Shown here one piece after another: positions 55,504-62,896 of a stretch of DNA of 64,000 nucleotides (the stretch's first letter is position 1; each line of letters opens with the position of its first letter). The position numbers and the translations under genes were made by a program. The notes beneath the pieces were generated by a model. It saw only the letters and a list, made by a program, of their open reading frames with translations, was not told where the DNA came from and did no database searches. Origin of the DNA: Curvibacter sp. PAE-UM (GTDB lineage: Bacteria > Pseudomonadota > Gammaproteobacteria > Burkholderiales > Burkholderiaceae_C); contig NZ_KQ483358.1 in NCBI RefSeq assembly GCF_001432305.1, positions 3,128,087 to 3,192,086 on the forward strand. The letters are read 5' to 3'.

Positions 55504-56364
55504 TCAGGCCTCGTCCTCGATGGTGTTGCGCAGCAGGCCGATGTTCTCGATCTCGATCTCGACCACGTCGCCGTGTTTCATCCACACCGGCGGGTTGCGC
55601 GCCTGGCCCACACCGGCCGGCGTGCCCATGACGATGACGTCGCCGGGCTCCAGCGTCATGCACTCGGTGAGCAGCTGGATGGTCTCGGCCACGCCCCAGA
55701 TCATGTCGCGCGTGTTGGCGTCCTGCATGACCTGGCCGTTCAGGCGCGCCTGGATGCGCAGGTCGGTGGCGCCCGCGGGCAGTTCGTCGGCGGTGACCAG
55801 CGCGGGGCCGAAGGGGCCGGTGCGGTCGAAGTTCTTGCCTATGCTCCACTGCGGTGTCTTCTTCTGGTAATCGCGCACCGAGATGTCGTTGAAGACGGAA
55901 TAACCGAAGACGGCGTCGAGCGCGTTGTCCATCGTGCAGTGCTTCACGGTCTTGCCGATCACCACGGCGAGTTCGGCCTCCCAGTCCAGGCGCTCGGAGA
56001 CCTTGGGGCGCAAGGCCTTGGCGTTGGGTGCCAGCAGCGAGGAGGCGCAGCGCAGGAAGAACCAGGGGTAGACCGGCTTCTCGCGCCCGCCTTCCTTGGC
56101 GTGGTCGTAGTAATTGAGGCCCAGGCAGACGATCTTGCCGGGCTCGGGCAGCACGGGGGCCAGCGTCACGCTGGAAAGAGGCACCCGCTTGGCGCTGGAG
56201 GCGATGGCCGCCTTGGCGGCGCCGGCCAGGTCCTGGCCCGCGCGCAGGGCGGTGCGCAGGTCGGCGCTGATCTGTGGCTGGGCCTGGTTCAGGTCGATAA
56301 CCTCGTTGCCCGTGACGACGCCCAGACGCTGCTCTTTGCCCTGGGTGTAAGTGATGAAACGCAT
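55504..56364 (-). CDS. Fumarylacetoacetate hydrolase-family protein
   Basis: A 286-residue FAH-fold protein. Characteristic parts are CLGLNYYDHAKEGG near residue 95, the metal-binding DWEAELAVVIGK near 132 and the closing ELPAGATDL...TPAGVGQARNPPVWM region. It should hydrolyse, isomerise or decarboxylate a ring-fission product downstream of the dioxygenase. Gene order with the hydroxylase and dioxygenase genes supports a meta-cleavage route. Exact substrate unknown. Confidence 0.9.
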   Translation of the reverse strand: MRFITYTQGKEQRLGVVTGNEVIDLNQAQPQISADLRTALRAGQDLAGAAKAAIASSAKRVPLSSVTLAPVLPEPGKIVCLGLNYYDHAKEGGREKPVYPWFFLRCASSLLAPNAKALRPKVSERLDWEAELAVVIGKTVKHCTMDNALDAVFGYSVFNDISVRDYQKKTPQWSIGKNFDRTGPFGPALVTADELPAGATDLRIQARLNGQVMQDANTRDMIWGVAETIQLLTECMTLEPGDVIVMGTPAGVGQARNPPVWMKHGDVVEIEIENIGLLRNTIEDEA

Positions 56365-56383
56365 GAAAACTCCTCGCTAAAAA

Positions 56384-57286
56384 TCAGGAAACGAAAACGA
56401 TGGCTTTTTGCGCCTGCTTGAGGCGCGCGCTGGGCGGCTGGGAAATGCCCCACTGGTCGACGCGGCCGGGCGGCCAGGTCCAGTCCGAGGGCTGGCCGGC
56501 CTGGTAGCTGTCATCGATCTGCTCGACCTCGGCCGTGTATTCGATGACCACGTCGAAGGGGCCGACGAAGTAGTTGAAGGCGTTGTCGCCGGGGCCGTGG
56601 CGGCCGGGGCCCCACTCGATGCCGTAACCCGCGTCACGCATGCGGCCGCCGCCGCGCATGACGGACTCCAGGTCGGGCATGAGGAAGGCGATGTGGTTGA
56701 GCGCGTCGTTGTCGGTGTCGCCCAGGGCGATGCTGTGGTGGTCATCACCACAGCGCATGAAGGCCATGATGCGGGTGCGGTCCGAGAGCGAGAAGTCGAA
56801 GACCTGCTCCATGAAAACACGCGTGGCCTCCACGTCGTGGCTGTTGAGCACGGCGTGGGCCAGGCGCAGGGGCCGGTCCTTGGCTTCGTGCGCATCGGCA
56901 TGCAAGGTGTCGCCGTGCACCAGGCGGAAGATACGGCCGTCGGCGTCGGTCACGGTGAGGGCAATGCCGTCGCCGGGTTCCTGCACGGGGGCGATGGCTT
57001 CGAGCACGCGACCACCGGCTGCCGCGACAGACTGCGCCACGTCGTCCAGCGCGGCACGGCTGCGCGCGCGCAGGGTGACGTTGCGGATGCGTGCCGGACC
57101 CGGCGCGAGGTGCAGGGCCAGCAGGTGGTGGTCGGCGCCGGTGCCGCGCAGGTAGAGCGCGTCAGCTGTGCGCGCGACCACGCTCAGGTGCCAGGTGCCG
57201 GTGTAGAACGCTTCCGCCTGAACCAGGTCGGGCACGGTGAGGGCCACGCTGCGCAAGGCGGCCACGCGTGAGGAGGCATGGGTCAT
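56384..57286 (-). CDS. Extradiol (VOC-family) ring-cleaving dioxygenase
   Basis: A 300-residue two-module VOC protein of the type I extradiol dioxygenase class. Probable Fe(II) ligands are H144 (LAHAVLNSHD), H198 (ALNHIAFLM) and E249 (DVVIEYTAEV), with the conserved H-P-type region around DDHHSIAL. It should cleave a catechol next to the hydroxyls. It overlaps the upstream amidohydrolase gene by 4 bases. Together with the hydroxylase and FAH protein it forms a short aromatic degradation pathway. Confidence 0.9.
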   Translation of the reverse strand: MTHASSRVAALRSVALTVPDLVQAEAFYTGTWHLSVVARTADALYLRGTGADHHLLALHLAPGPARIRNVTLRARSRAALDDVAQSVAAAGGRVLEAIAPVQEPGDGIALTVTDADGRIFRLVHGDTLHADAHEAKDRPLRLAHAVLNSHDVEATRVFMEQVFDFSLSDRTRIMAFMRCGDDHHSIALGDTDNDALNHIAFLMPDLESVMRGGGRMRDAGYGIEWGPGRHGPGDNAFNYFVGPFDVVIEYTAEVEQIDDSYQAGQPSDWTWPPGRVDQWGISQPPSARLKQAQKAIVFVS

Positions 57287-58311
57287 GCTGTTGTTCCTTG
57301 AGAAATGGGCAGGCCCAGGAAACGCCGGGCATTGGCCTGCGTCAGCTGGTCGACGATGGTCTCGTCGAAACCGGCGGCGCGGATGCTTGCTATCGGGCGG
57401 GCGTCGTGGAAGTTGAAGGGGTAGTCGGTGCCCACCATGAGCTGGCTGGCGCCGAAGGTGCGCACCAGGTGCTGCAGCGTGGGCGTATCAAACACCAGGG
57501 TGTCGTAATAGAGTTCACGCGCCTGCTCGGCGGGTGACTTCAGCACGCTGTCCTTCAGCGCGGGGAAGACGCTCATGGCCTGCTGCAGGCGCGGCAGCAG
57601 CATGGCCAGCGTGCCGCCGCCGTGGCTGAAGGCCAGGCGCAGGCCAGGCACTTTGGCCAGCAGATTGCCGGTGAGCACGGAGGCCGCGGCCAGGCCCACG
57701 TCGGTGGGGTAGGCCAGCACCTGCTGCAGGGGCGGCGGGCCGACCAGGCGGTCCATGCCCACCGGGCGCAGTGCGTGCACGAAGACCGGCATATCCAGCG
57801 CAGCGCAGGCTTCGAAAAAAGGCAGCCAGCGCTGGTCCCCCATGACGACGCCGTTGATGTTGCTGCCGATCTCCACGCCCTTGAGCCCCAGCGAGGTCTT
57901 GATGTAAGTCAGTTCGCGGAGGGCCAGGTCCATATCCTGCAGGGGCACGGCGCCCAGGCCGATGAGCCGGCCGCCGGACTCGGCCACCATGCTGGCGATC
58001 TGTTCGTTGAGGTAACGCACCAGCTGCGCGCCGACGGCGGGCGCCAGCCAGTAGGACAGCAGCTCGGGCATGGGCGAGATGGCCTGCAAGGCCAACCCCA
58101 TCTCTTCGAAGTCGGCGAGACGGCGCGAGGTGCTCCAGCTCTTATCGGACACCGTGCGGTAGTTCTTGCCGTCGATCATCACGCTGCGGTGCTGGCAGTC
58201 CTGCGCCGGCGCCATGGAGGGCCAACCGGGGGGTGTGGCGCCACCCAGCCAGGCGGGGAATTCACCGGGGATGACGTGGGCGTGCACATCCACGCCGCAG
58301 CTGCACTGCAT
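57283..58311 (-). CDS. Amidohydrolase, ACMSD-like decarboxylase/hydrolase
   Basis: A 342-residue metal-dependent TIM-barrel protein of the amidohydrolase_2 group. The metal site is suggested by VDVHAHVIP (H-x-H, residues 8-16), FVHALRP near 175, LAFSHGGG near 225 and the Asp of LMVGTDYPF near 290. Relatives decarboxylate aromatic or semialdehyde acids (ACMSD, OMA hydratase-like). In this operon it may act on a ring-cleavage product or on the aromatic acid itself. No metal residues appear lost. Confidence 0.88.
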   Translation of the reverse strand: MQCSCGVDVHAHVIPGEFPAWLGGATPPGWPSMAPAQDCQHRSVMIDGKNYRTVSDKSWSTSRRLADFEEMGLALQAISPMPELLSYWLAPAVGAQLVRYLNEQIASMVAESGGRLIGLGAVPLQDMDLALRELTYIKTSLGLKGVEIGSNINGVVMGDQRWLPFFEACAALDMPVFVHALRPVGMDRLVGPPPLQQVLAYPTDVGLAAASVLTGNLLAKVPGLRLAFSHGGGTLAMLLPRLQQAMSVFPALKDSVLKSPAEQARELYYDTLVFDTPTLQHLVRTFGASQLMVGTDYPFNFHDARPIASIRAAGFDETIVDQLTQANARRFLGLPISQGTTA

Positions 58312-58322
58312 AAGCGGCCCTC

Positions 58323-58448
58323 TCAGCCTGCGACCAGGCCAGCCGACACCACACCGGCAATGCAGATGGCTTCGTCCAGCACGGCGATGCCCATGGGCTT
58401 GTAGCCGGCGCTTCTGGAATGCGCCTGGGCGAGCGTGAGTGTCTGCAC
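58323..58448 (-). pseudogene. Truncated HbpS/GlcG-like N-terminal fragment
   Basis: A 41-codon frame from GTG at 58448 with a good ribosome site (GAGGAGACAGACAAG) reads TLTLAQAHSRSAGYKPMGIAVLDE, which resembles the N-terminus of the GlcG/HbpS (DUF336) family, then runs into an unrelated short tail and stop. The normal protein is about 140 residues. It lies 11 bases before the amidohydrolase gene as the first frame of the operon, so it may now act as a leader. Family assignment rests on about 25 residues. Confidence 0.5.
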
Positions 58449-58486
58449 CTTGTCTGTCTCCTCGTGGGTGGGTCCGTCTTGACGCG

Positions 58487-58534
58487 GATCAATTCAGTGA
58501 TGGGGCGAGTCTAGGGAGAGCTCCATCATTGATC
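58487..58534. promoter_or_regulatory. Candidate LysR-type binding region
   Basis: Two nested inverted pairs lie between the divergent operon and lysR gene: gatcaa (58487-58492) with ttgatc (58529-58534), and tgatgg (58498-58503) with ccatca (58523-58528). The inner atcattgat fits the T-N11-A style of LysR sites. It is well placed to control both directions. Confidence 0.55.
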
Positions 58535-58567
58535 TAGTCGATTCCACAAATACATAGAATCCACGGC

Positions 58568-59473
58568 ATGGATATACGATCGGTCGACCTGAACCTGCTG
58601 GTGGTGTTCGACGCCATGCTGCAGCACCGCAACGTGACACGCGCCGGCGAGGCGCTGGGCCTGAGTCAGCCGGCCATGAGCGCGGCGGTGGCCAGGTTGC
58701 GCGTGCTCTTCAACGACCCGCTGTTCGTGCGCGCTGGCGCCTTGATGAATCCCACGCCGCGCGCCGAGAGCCTGGGCGCGGTGATCCGGCCTATCGTTCA
58801 AACCATCCAGTCCGAGATCCTGCAGCCCTCGGCCTTCGAGCCGGCCACCAGCCAGCGCGCCTACACCCTGCTGACGCCGGACATTGCCGAGATGAACTTC
58901 CTGCCGCGCCTGCTGGCGTATCTGGCCGAACACGCGCCGCACATCAGCCTCAAGACCCTGGCCATGCCGCGCCACGCCGCCGCCTCGGCGCTGGAGTCGG
59001 GCGCGGCCGAACTGGCCATCGGTTATTTCCCCGACCTGCAGAAGGCCGGCTTCTACCAGCAGCGCCTGATCCGCAGCTCGCACGTCTGTCTGCTGCGCAA
59101 GGGGCACCCGCTGGGCCGGGGCAAGCTGACACTGGCCCAGTTCCTCAAGGCCTCGCACGCGGTGGTCAAGCCCGACGGGCGCGAGCACGTGATCGAGCAG
59201 TTCCTGCAGGCCAAGGGCATCCAGCGACGGGTGGTGGTGGAGCTCTCGCACTTCATGAGCCTGCTGCCCATCGTCGAGACCTCGGACCTGATCGCCACCG
59301 TGCCGCGCGACCTGGCGGAGTTCTTCGTGCAGCACGGGGAGGTGCGCTACGTCGACACCCCGATGAAGTCACCGGTGATCGATGTGCACCTGTTCTGGCA
59401 CCAGCGTTTCCAGAAGGACTCGGCGCACGTCTGGCTGCGCAAGCAGATCCACGAGCTGTTCCGGCAGGGTTAG
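58568..59473 (+). CDS. LysR-family transcriptional regulator
   Basis: A 301-residue LysR protein: helix-turn-helix at residues about 5-62 (LLVVFDAMLQHRNVTRAGE, then GLSQPAMSAAVARLR) and a substrate-binding effector domain (about 90-295). The style (NLLVVFDAML, PTPRAESLG) is that of NodD/NahR-like members, which respond to aromatic compounds. It is divergent from the ring-cleavage operon and is most likely its activator, with the inducer being an aromatic substrate (inference). Confidence 0.92.
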   Translation: MDIRSVDLNLLVVFDAMLQHRNVTRAGEALGLSQPAMSAAVARLRVLFNDPLFVRAGALMNPTPRAESLGAVIRPIVQTIQSEILQPSAFEPATSQRAYTLLTPDIAEMNFLPRLLAYLAEHAPHISLKTLAMPRHAAASALESGAAELAIGYFPDLQKAGFYQQRLIRSSHVCLLRKGHPLGRGKLTLAQFLKASHAVVKPDGREHVIEQFLQAKGIQRRVVVELSHFMSLLPIVETSDLIATVPRDLAEFFVQHGEVRYVDTPMKSPVIDVHLFWHQRFQKDSAHVWLRKQIHELFRQG

Positions 59474-59618
59474 AGATGATGCTCTGGCAGAAGAGCAATT
59501 TGCACAGCTTCTACGAGCGGGGCTAGAACCTTGCGACGACGGCACGCTGCTGGACCGCTGGCAAACCCGCCCACATCAATTTGGTTGCGCATTCAATCCG
59601 CTGTTGTCCAGGCAGCGC

Positions 59619-60200
59619 TCAATTCTGCTGAGGAATACTCGGAACTGCGATCTCATAAACAATGCACTCGGCGCGAATTTTCATGATCGCTGCGCTACGC
59701 TCCTCAAACTTTTTGCTCCCATCAAATGCGATCACTATCTGATCCTTAATGTTCTTGGTGATTTCTTTTCTGGTTTCCGCGATAGCTGAACCGCTAAGTC
59801 CAGATGTCTTCAGGGACTGCCCTGCAAAGTTTGTGGCGCCAGCCCAACCACTCAGTGCAGCTATCCCCGCCGCATTTCCTGCGGCATTTGCCGCAGTCAA
59901 AGCAGGTGCCAGAACCGTGCCGGCCACCAATCCACTCATCGACAACCAGTAGGCATTTTCCGCTTGCTCTGCAGACTTCCTCTCAAAGCCTGACAGCCTG
60001 GGCTGGCAAAAATCCAACTCTTCCTTGAGCCTCGCTTCAATGATCGCCTGATTTTCTCTGTCTTGCTGATCGGTCGTTTTGTTGTCAGCAACTGTCTTCG
60101 ATATCGACATCGTCTTTGATGCTGATGAGGCCACTGGTGACTTGGGCATTGGTGCGCACCCTGCAATAAAAACCAAGGCAAGTACGACGTATATCTTCAT
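59619..60200 (-). CDS. Predicted lipoprotein, unknown function
   Basis: A 193-residue protein with a lipoprotein signal (MKIYVVLALVFIAGC, modified Cys at 15). A polar region follows, then a Gly/Ala-rich hydrophobic stretch (residues about 95-135, SGLVAGTVLAPALTAANAAG) that could insert in a membrane, and a charged helical C-terminus. GGGAGACTCA precedes the ATG at 60200. Its base composition is AT-richer than its neighbours, suggesting recent transfer. No family recognised. Confidence 0.7.
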   Translation of the reverse strand: MKIYVVLALVFIAGCAPMPKSPVASSASKTMSISKTVADNKTTDQQDRENQAIIEARLKEELDFCQPRLSGFERKSAEQAENAYWLSMSGLVAGTVLAPALTAANAAGNAAGIAALSGWAGATNFAGQSLKTSGLSGSAIAETRKEITKNIKDQIVIAFDGSKKFEERSAAIMKIRAECIVYEIAVPSIPQQN

Positions 60201-60506
60201 TGAGTCTCCCTTGAAAAACAACCCAAAGATAGCTGCGGCGCATGTCAAGCAAGCAGACGCACACGACACCTTCTTCTGGAAAAATTTTACTGAGAGGCTG
60301 CAGAAATAGATATGGTACGAATTCAGTAGCTTTGCACTAGCCAAAATTAGTAGCTTTGCACTTGCCAAATGAAATCAACCGCAAGCACTTTCCCAAGGCA
60401 GTTACGCCAGTTCCCTGCCAGCCTCAAGTCAGCAGCACAATAGCCACAGATCAAGAGATCAGGACTTCCCCCATCAATATTTTTACGTAAGTTGGCGTAA
60501 GTCAGC
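60201..60506. other. 306-base AT-rich intergenic region
   Basis: No gene is supported. It carries the 24-base-period direct repeat at 60325-60369, and further right cgtaag repeated twice (60485-60500). It separates the lipoprotein gene's upstream side from the 3' end of tupA, so it should hold the lipoprotein promoter and possibly a tupA terminator, neither of which is clear. Confidence 0.4.
60325..60369 (+). repeat. Two tandem 21-base direct repeats, 24-base period
   Basis: agtagctttgcactagccaa (with a final a) at 60325-60345 recurs at 60349-60369 with one change (a to t). The units are separated by att. The period of just over two helical turns suits side-by-side binding of a regulator; it could also be a small duplication. 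Confidence 0.75.
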
Positions 60507-61319
60507 TCACTTATCGGCGTTCGGGAAGAACAGCTGTTCGCCGCCGATCTTGTAGGCGGCGATGGCGTTCTGGCCGGCGGGCGAGACGATCCAGTCGACG
60601 AACTTCTGCGCCAGCGCCAGCTTGACCTGCGGGTGCCTGGCAGGGTTGACCACCATCACGCCGTACTGGTTGAAGAGGCGGCGGTCGCCTTCGACCAGCA
60701 CCGCCAGGTCGGCGCGGTTCTTGAAGTTGAGCCAGGTGCCGCGGTCGGCCAGCACGTAGGCGCCGCTGCTGGCGGCGATGTTGAGCGCCGGGCCCATGCC
60801 GCAGCCGCATTCCTTGTAGCCGCTGCCCTTGGACTCCAGGCCGGCCATCTTCCAGAAGCGCAGTTCGGCGGCGTGCGTGCCGCTCTTGTCGCCGCGCGAG
60901 ATGAAGGCACCGTTGACGGCGGCGAGTTTTTTCAGCGCCGCCACGATGTCATTGCCTTTGGTAGCCACCGGGTCGGCCTTGGGGCCGATCAGCACGAAGT
61001 CGTTGTACATGACGGCCTGGCGCTGCAGGCCCCAGCCGTCGGCCACGAACTTCTCTTCAGCCACCTGGTCGTGCACGAAGACCACGTCGGCATCGCCGCG
61101 GCGCGCCATGTCCAGTGCCTGGCCGGTGCCCAGGGCCACGACCTTGATGTCGATGCCGCTGGCCGCCTTGAAGGCGGGCAGCAGGTAGGTGAACAGGCCC
61201 GACTGCTCGGTGGAGGTGGTGGACGACATCACGATGGTCTGGGCCGAGGTCGCCAGTGCAGCGACCGCCAGCGTGGCGCCCAGGGCGGCCTTGAGGACGG
61301 CGGATTTGAATATGTTCAT
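60507..61319 (-). CDS. tupA: Tungstate ABC transporter substrate-binding protein
   Basis: A 270-residue periplasmic protein with a signal peptide (to about residue 26, ending TSAQ). The mature start IVMSSTTSTEQSG carries the TTTS-type oxyanion motif of TupA-like binding proteins, and the body matches the PBP-like type II fold (VFVHDQVAEEKFVADG; SRGDKSGTHAAELRFW). TupA selects tungstate over molybdate. Gene overlap of 4 bases with tupC and the presence of a tungsten enzyme in the window support tungstate as substrate. Confidence 0.92.
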   Translation of the reverse strand: MNIFKSAVLKAALGATLAVAALATSAQTIVMSSTTSTEQSGLFTYLLPAFKAASGIDIKVVALGTGQALDMARRGDADVVFVHDQVAEEKFVADGWGLQRQAVMYNDFVLIGPKADPVATKGNDIVAALKKLAAVNGAFISRGDKSGTHAAELRFWKMAGLESKGSGYKECGCGMGPALNIAASSGAYVLADRGTWLNFKNRADLAVLVEGDRRLFNQYGVMVVNPARHPQVKLALAQKFVDWIVSPAGQNAIAAYKIGGEQLFFPNADK

Positions 61320-62095
61320 ACGAGTTCTCCTTTGACAAACAAGGCGGCGGATGGCGAGACGGCCTGCAGCCGTGTCGCGTCGAAAAACTCCTGCACCGGC
61401 AGGTCGGCCAGCACACGGCCCATCTCCAGGTAGATGACGCGGCTGGCCAGGCGCTTGACCTGGCCCAGGTTGTGGCTGGCGAAGACGACGGTGACGGGCC
61501 GGCCATCCGCGCCGGCAGAAAAGTCGGCGATGAGCTGCTCGACCTCGCGCTTGGCGTGCGGGTCCAGGCTGGCGGTGGGTTCGTCCAGCAGCAGTACCTC
61601 AGGGCTCAAGGCCCAGGCCCGTGCCAGGGCCATGCGTTGCTGCTGGCCACCCGAGAGCGTGCGCGCCGGCTGGCCGGCCTGGGGCAACAGGCCCACGCGC
61701 TCGAGCGCGAGCAAGGCGCGGCTGCGGGCCTCGCGCCAGGGCGTGCCGCGCAGCCACAGGGCCAGGGCCACGTTGTTCTGCGCCGTGGTGCGCAGCATGA
61801 AGGGGCGCTGGAACAGCATGGCCTGGCGCAGGCCGGGGTCGGCCAGGCAGGTGCCGGTCGTAGGCCGCAGCAGGCCGTGCAGCAGGCGCAGCAGGGTGCT
61901 CTTGCCGCTGCCGTTGGCACCCAGCAGGGCCACGGATTCGCCGGGCTGGATGCAGAGGTTCAGCTCGCGCAGGGCCTGCAAGGCGCCAAAGGCCAGGCCG
62001 GCGGACTGCAGCTCGAAGACGGGCCGGGCCGAACGCTCGATGGCGGCGCCCAGGTCGCGCAGCGCGACGACCCGTGATGGCATGACCGCGCTCAT
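61316..62095 (-). CDS. tupC: Tungstate ABC transporter ATP-binding protein
   Basis: A 259-residue ATPase with Walker A (GANGSGKST), signature (TLSGGQQQRMALARAW) and Walker B (VLLLDEPTASLD). An extra N-terminal stretch of about 25 residues precedes the family domain; a later start is possible. It energises TupB from the cytoplasmic side. It overlaps both neighbours by 4 bases. Confidence 0.92.
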   Translation of the reverse strand: MSAVMPSRVVALRDLGAAIERSARPVFELQSAGLAFGALQALRELNLCIQPGESVALLGANGSGKSTLLRLLHGLLRPTTGTCLADPGLRQAMLFQRPFMLRTTAQNNVALALWLRGTPWREARSRALLALERVGLLPQAGQPARTLSGGQQQRMALARAWALSPEVLLLDEPTASLDPHAKREVEQLIADFSAGADGRPVTVVFASHNLGQVKRLASRVIYLEMGRVLADLPVQEFFDATRLQAVSPSAALFVKGELV

Positions 62096-62835
62096 GCCGC
62101 TGCCTCCACACCGGTCATCATGCCGCGGCCACTGCCTTCGACGCGCTCGCGCCAGCGGCGCACCAGGGCGATCAGGCTGTTGAGCGCCAGCACCACGCCC
62201 AGCAGGATCAGCCCCAGGGCCAGGGCCAGCGGCAGGTCACCCTTGCTGGTTTCCAGGGCGATGGCGGTGGTCATGACACGCGTGAAGCCGTCGATGTTGC
62301 CGCCCACGATCATCACGGCGCCCACTTCGGAGATGGCGCGACCGAAGGAGGCCATGAGCATGGTGAGCAGGGCGTAGCGTTCGTCCCAGGCCAGCAGCAG
62401 GCCACGCAGGCCGGTGCCCGCGCCCAGGGAGCGCAGCTGCTCGCCGTGCTGGACCTCGGCGTCCTCGATGACCTGGCGCGTCAGCGCGGTGGCCACGGGC
62501 AGCACCAGGATGGCCTGGGCCAGCACCATGGCCTCGAAGTTGAAGAGCCAGCCCAGGTGGCCCAGCGGGCCGGAGCGCGAGAGCAGCAGGTAGACCACCA
62601 GGCCCACCACCACCGAGGGCACGGCCAGCAGGGTGTTGAGCAGGGTGAGCACGACGTCGCGCCCGGCAAAACGCGCCACGCCCAGCCAGGCCCCCAGCAC
62701 CACGCCCAGCACGCAGGCGATGGCGCAGGCCGTGGCGCTGACGGCCAGAGACCGGCCAACGATGGCCAGCAGGACGGGATCGAGGGAGGTGATGAGGTGC
62801 AGCGCTGTGGACGCGCTTTCGGTGAACGTAGACAT
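62092..62835 (-). CDS. tupB: Tungstate ABC transporter permease
   Basis: A 247-residue permease with five to six helices and the ATPase-contact loop EQLRSLGAGTGLRGLLLAWDERYALL followed by GRAISEVGAVMIVGGNIDG (both read in part). The latter is typical of TupB/ModB permeases. First gene of tupBCA. The start at 62835 gives a short hydrophilic N-terminus; an earlier in-frame ATG at 62886 would overlap the candidate operator. Confidence 0.9.
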   Translation of the reverse strand: MSTFTESASTALHLITSLDPVLLAIVGRSLAVSATACAIACVLGVVLGAWLGVARFAGRDVVLTLLNTLLAVPSVVVGLVVYLLLSRSGPLGHLGWLFNFEAMVLAQAILVLPVATALTRQVIEDAEVQHGEQLRSLGAGTGLRGLLLAWDERYALLTMLMASFGRAISEVGAVMIVGGNIDGFTRVMTTAIALETSKGDLPLALALGLILLGVVLALNSLIALVRRWRERVEGSGRGMMTGVEAAA

Positions 62836-62849
62836 GGGCGAGAGTTGTT

Positions 62850-62883
62850 GTGGGGTATCGTACGGATGGCCCCAAAACCCCAC
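62850..62883. promoter_or_regulatory. Inverted repeat between tupB and the divergent regulator
   Basis: Arms gtggggt (62850-62856) and accccac (62877-62883) are perfect complements 20 bases apart in the short 61-base gap between divergent starts. It is a candidate operator for the ModE/LysR-like regulator. It does not match the textbook ModE box. Confidence 0.4.
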
Positions 62884-62896
62884 CATATGAACTACC

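Noticed and set aside
59474-59618. Possible gene remnant after the LysR gene
   Set aside because: One plus-strand frame gives a plausible-looking stretch (FAQLLRAGLEPCDDGTLLDRW in part) but there is no start, ribosome site or recognised family.
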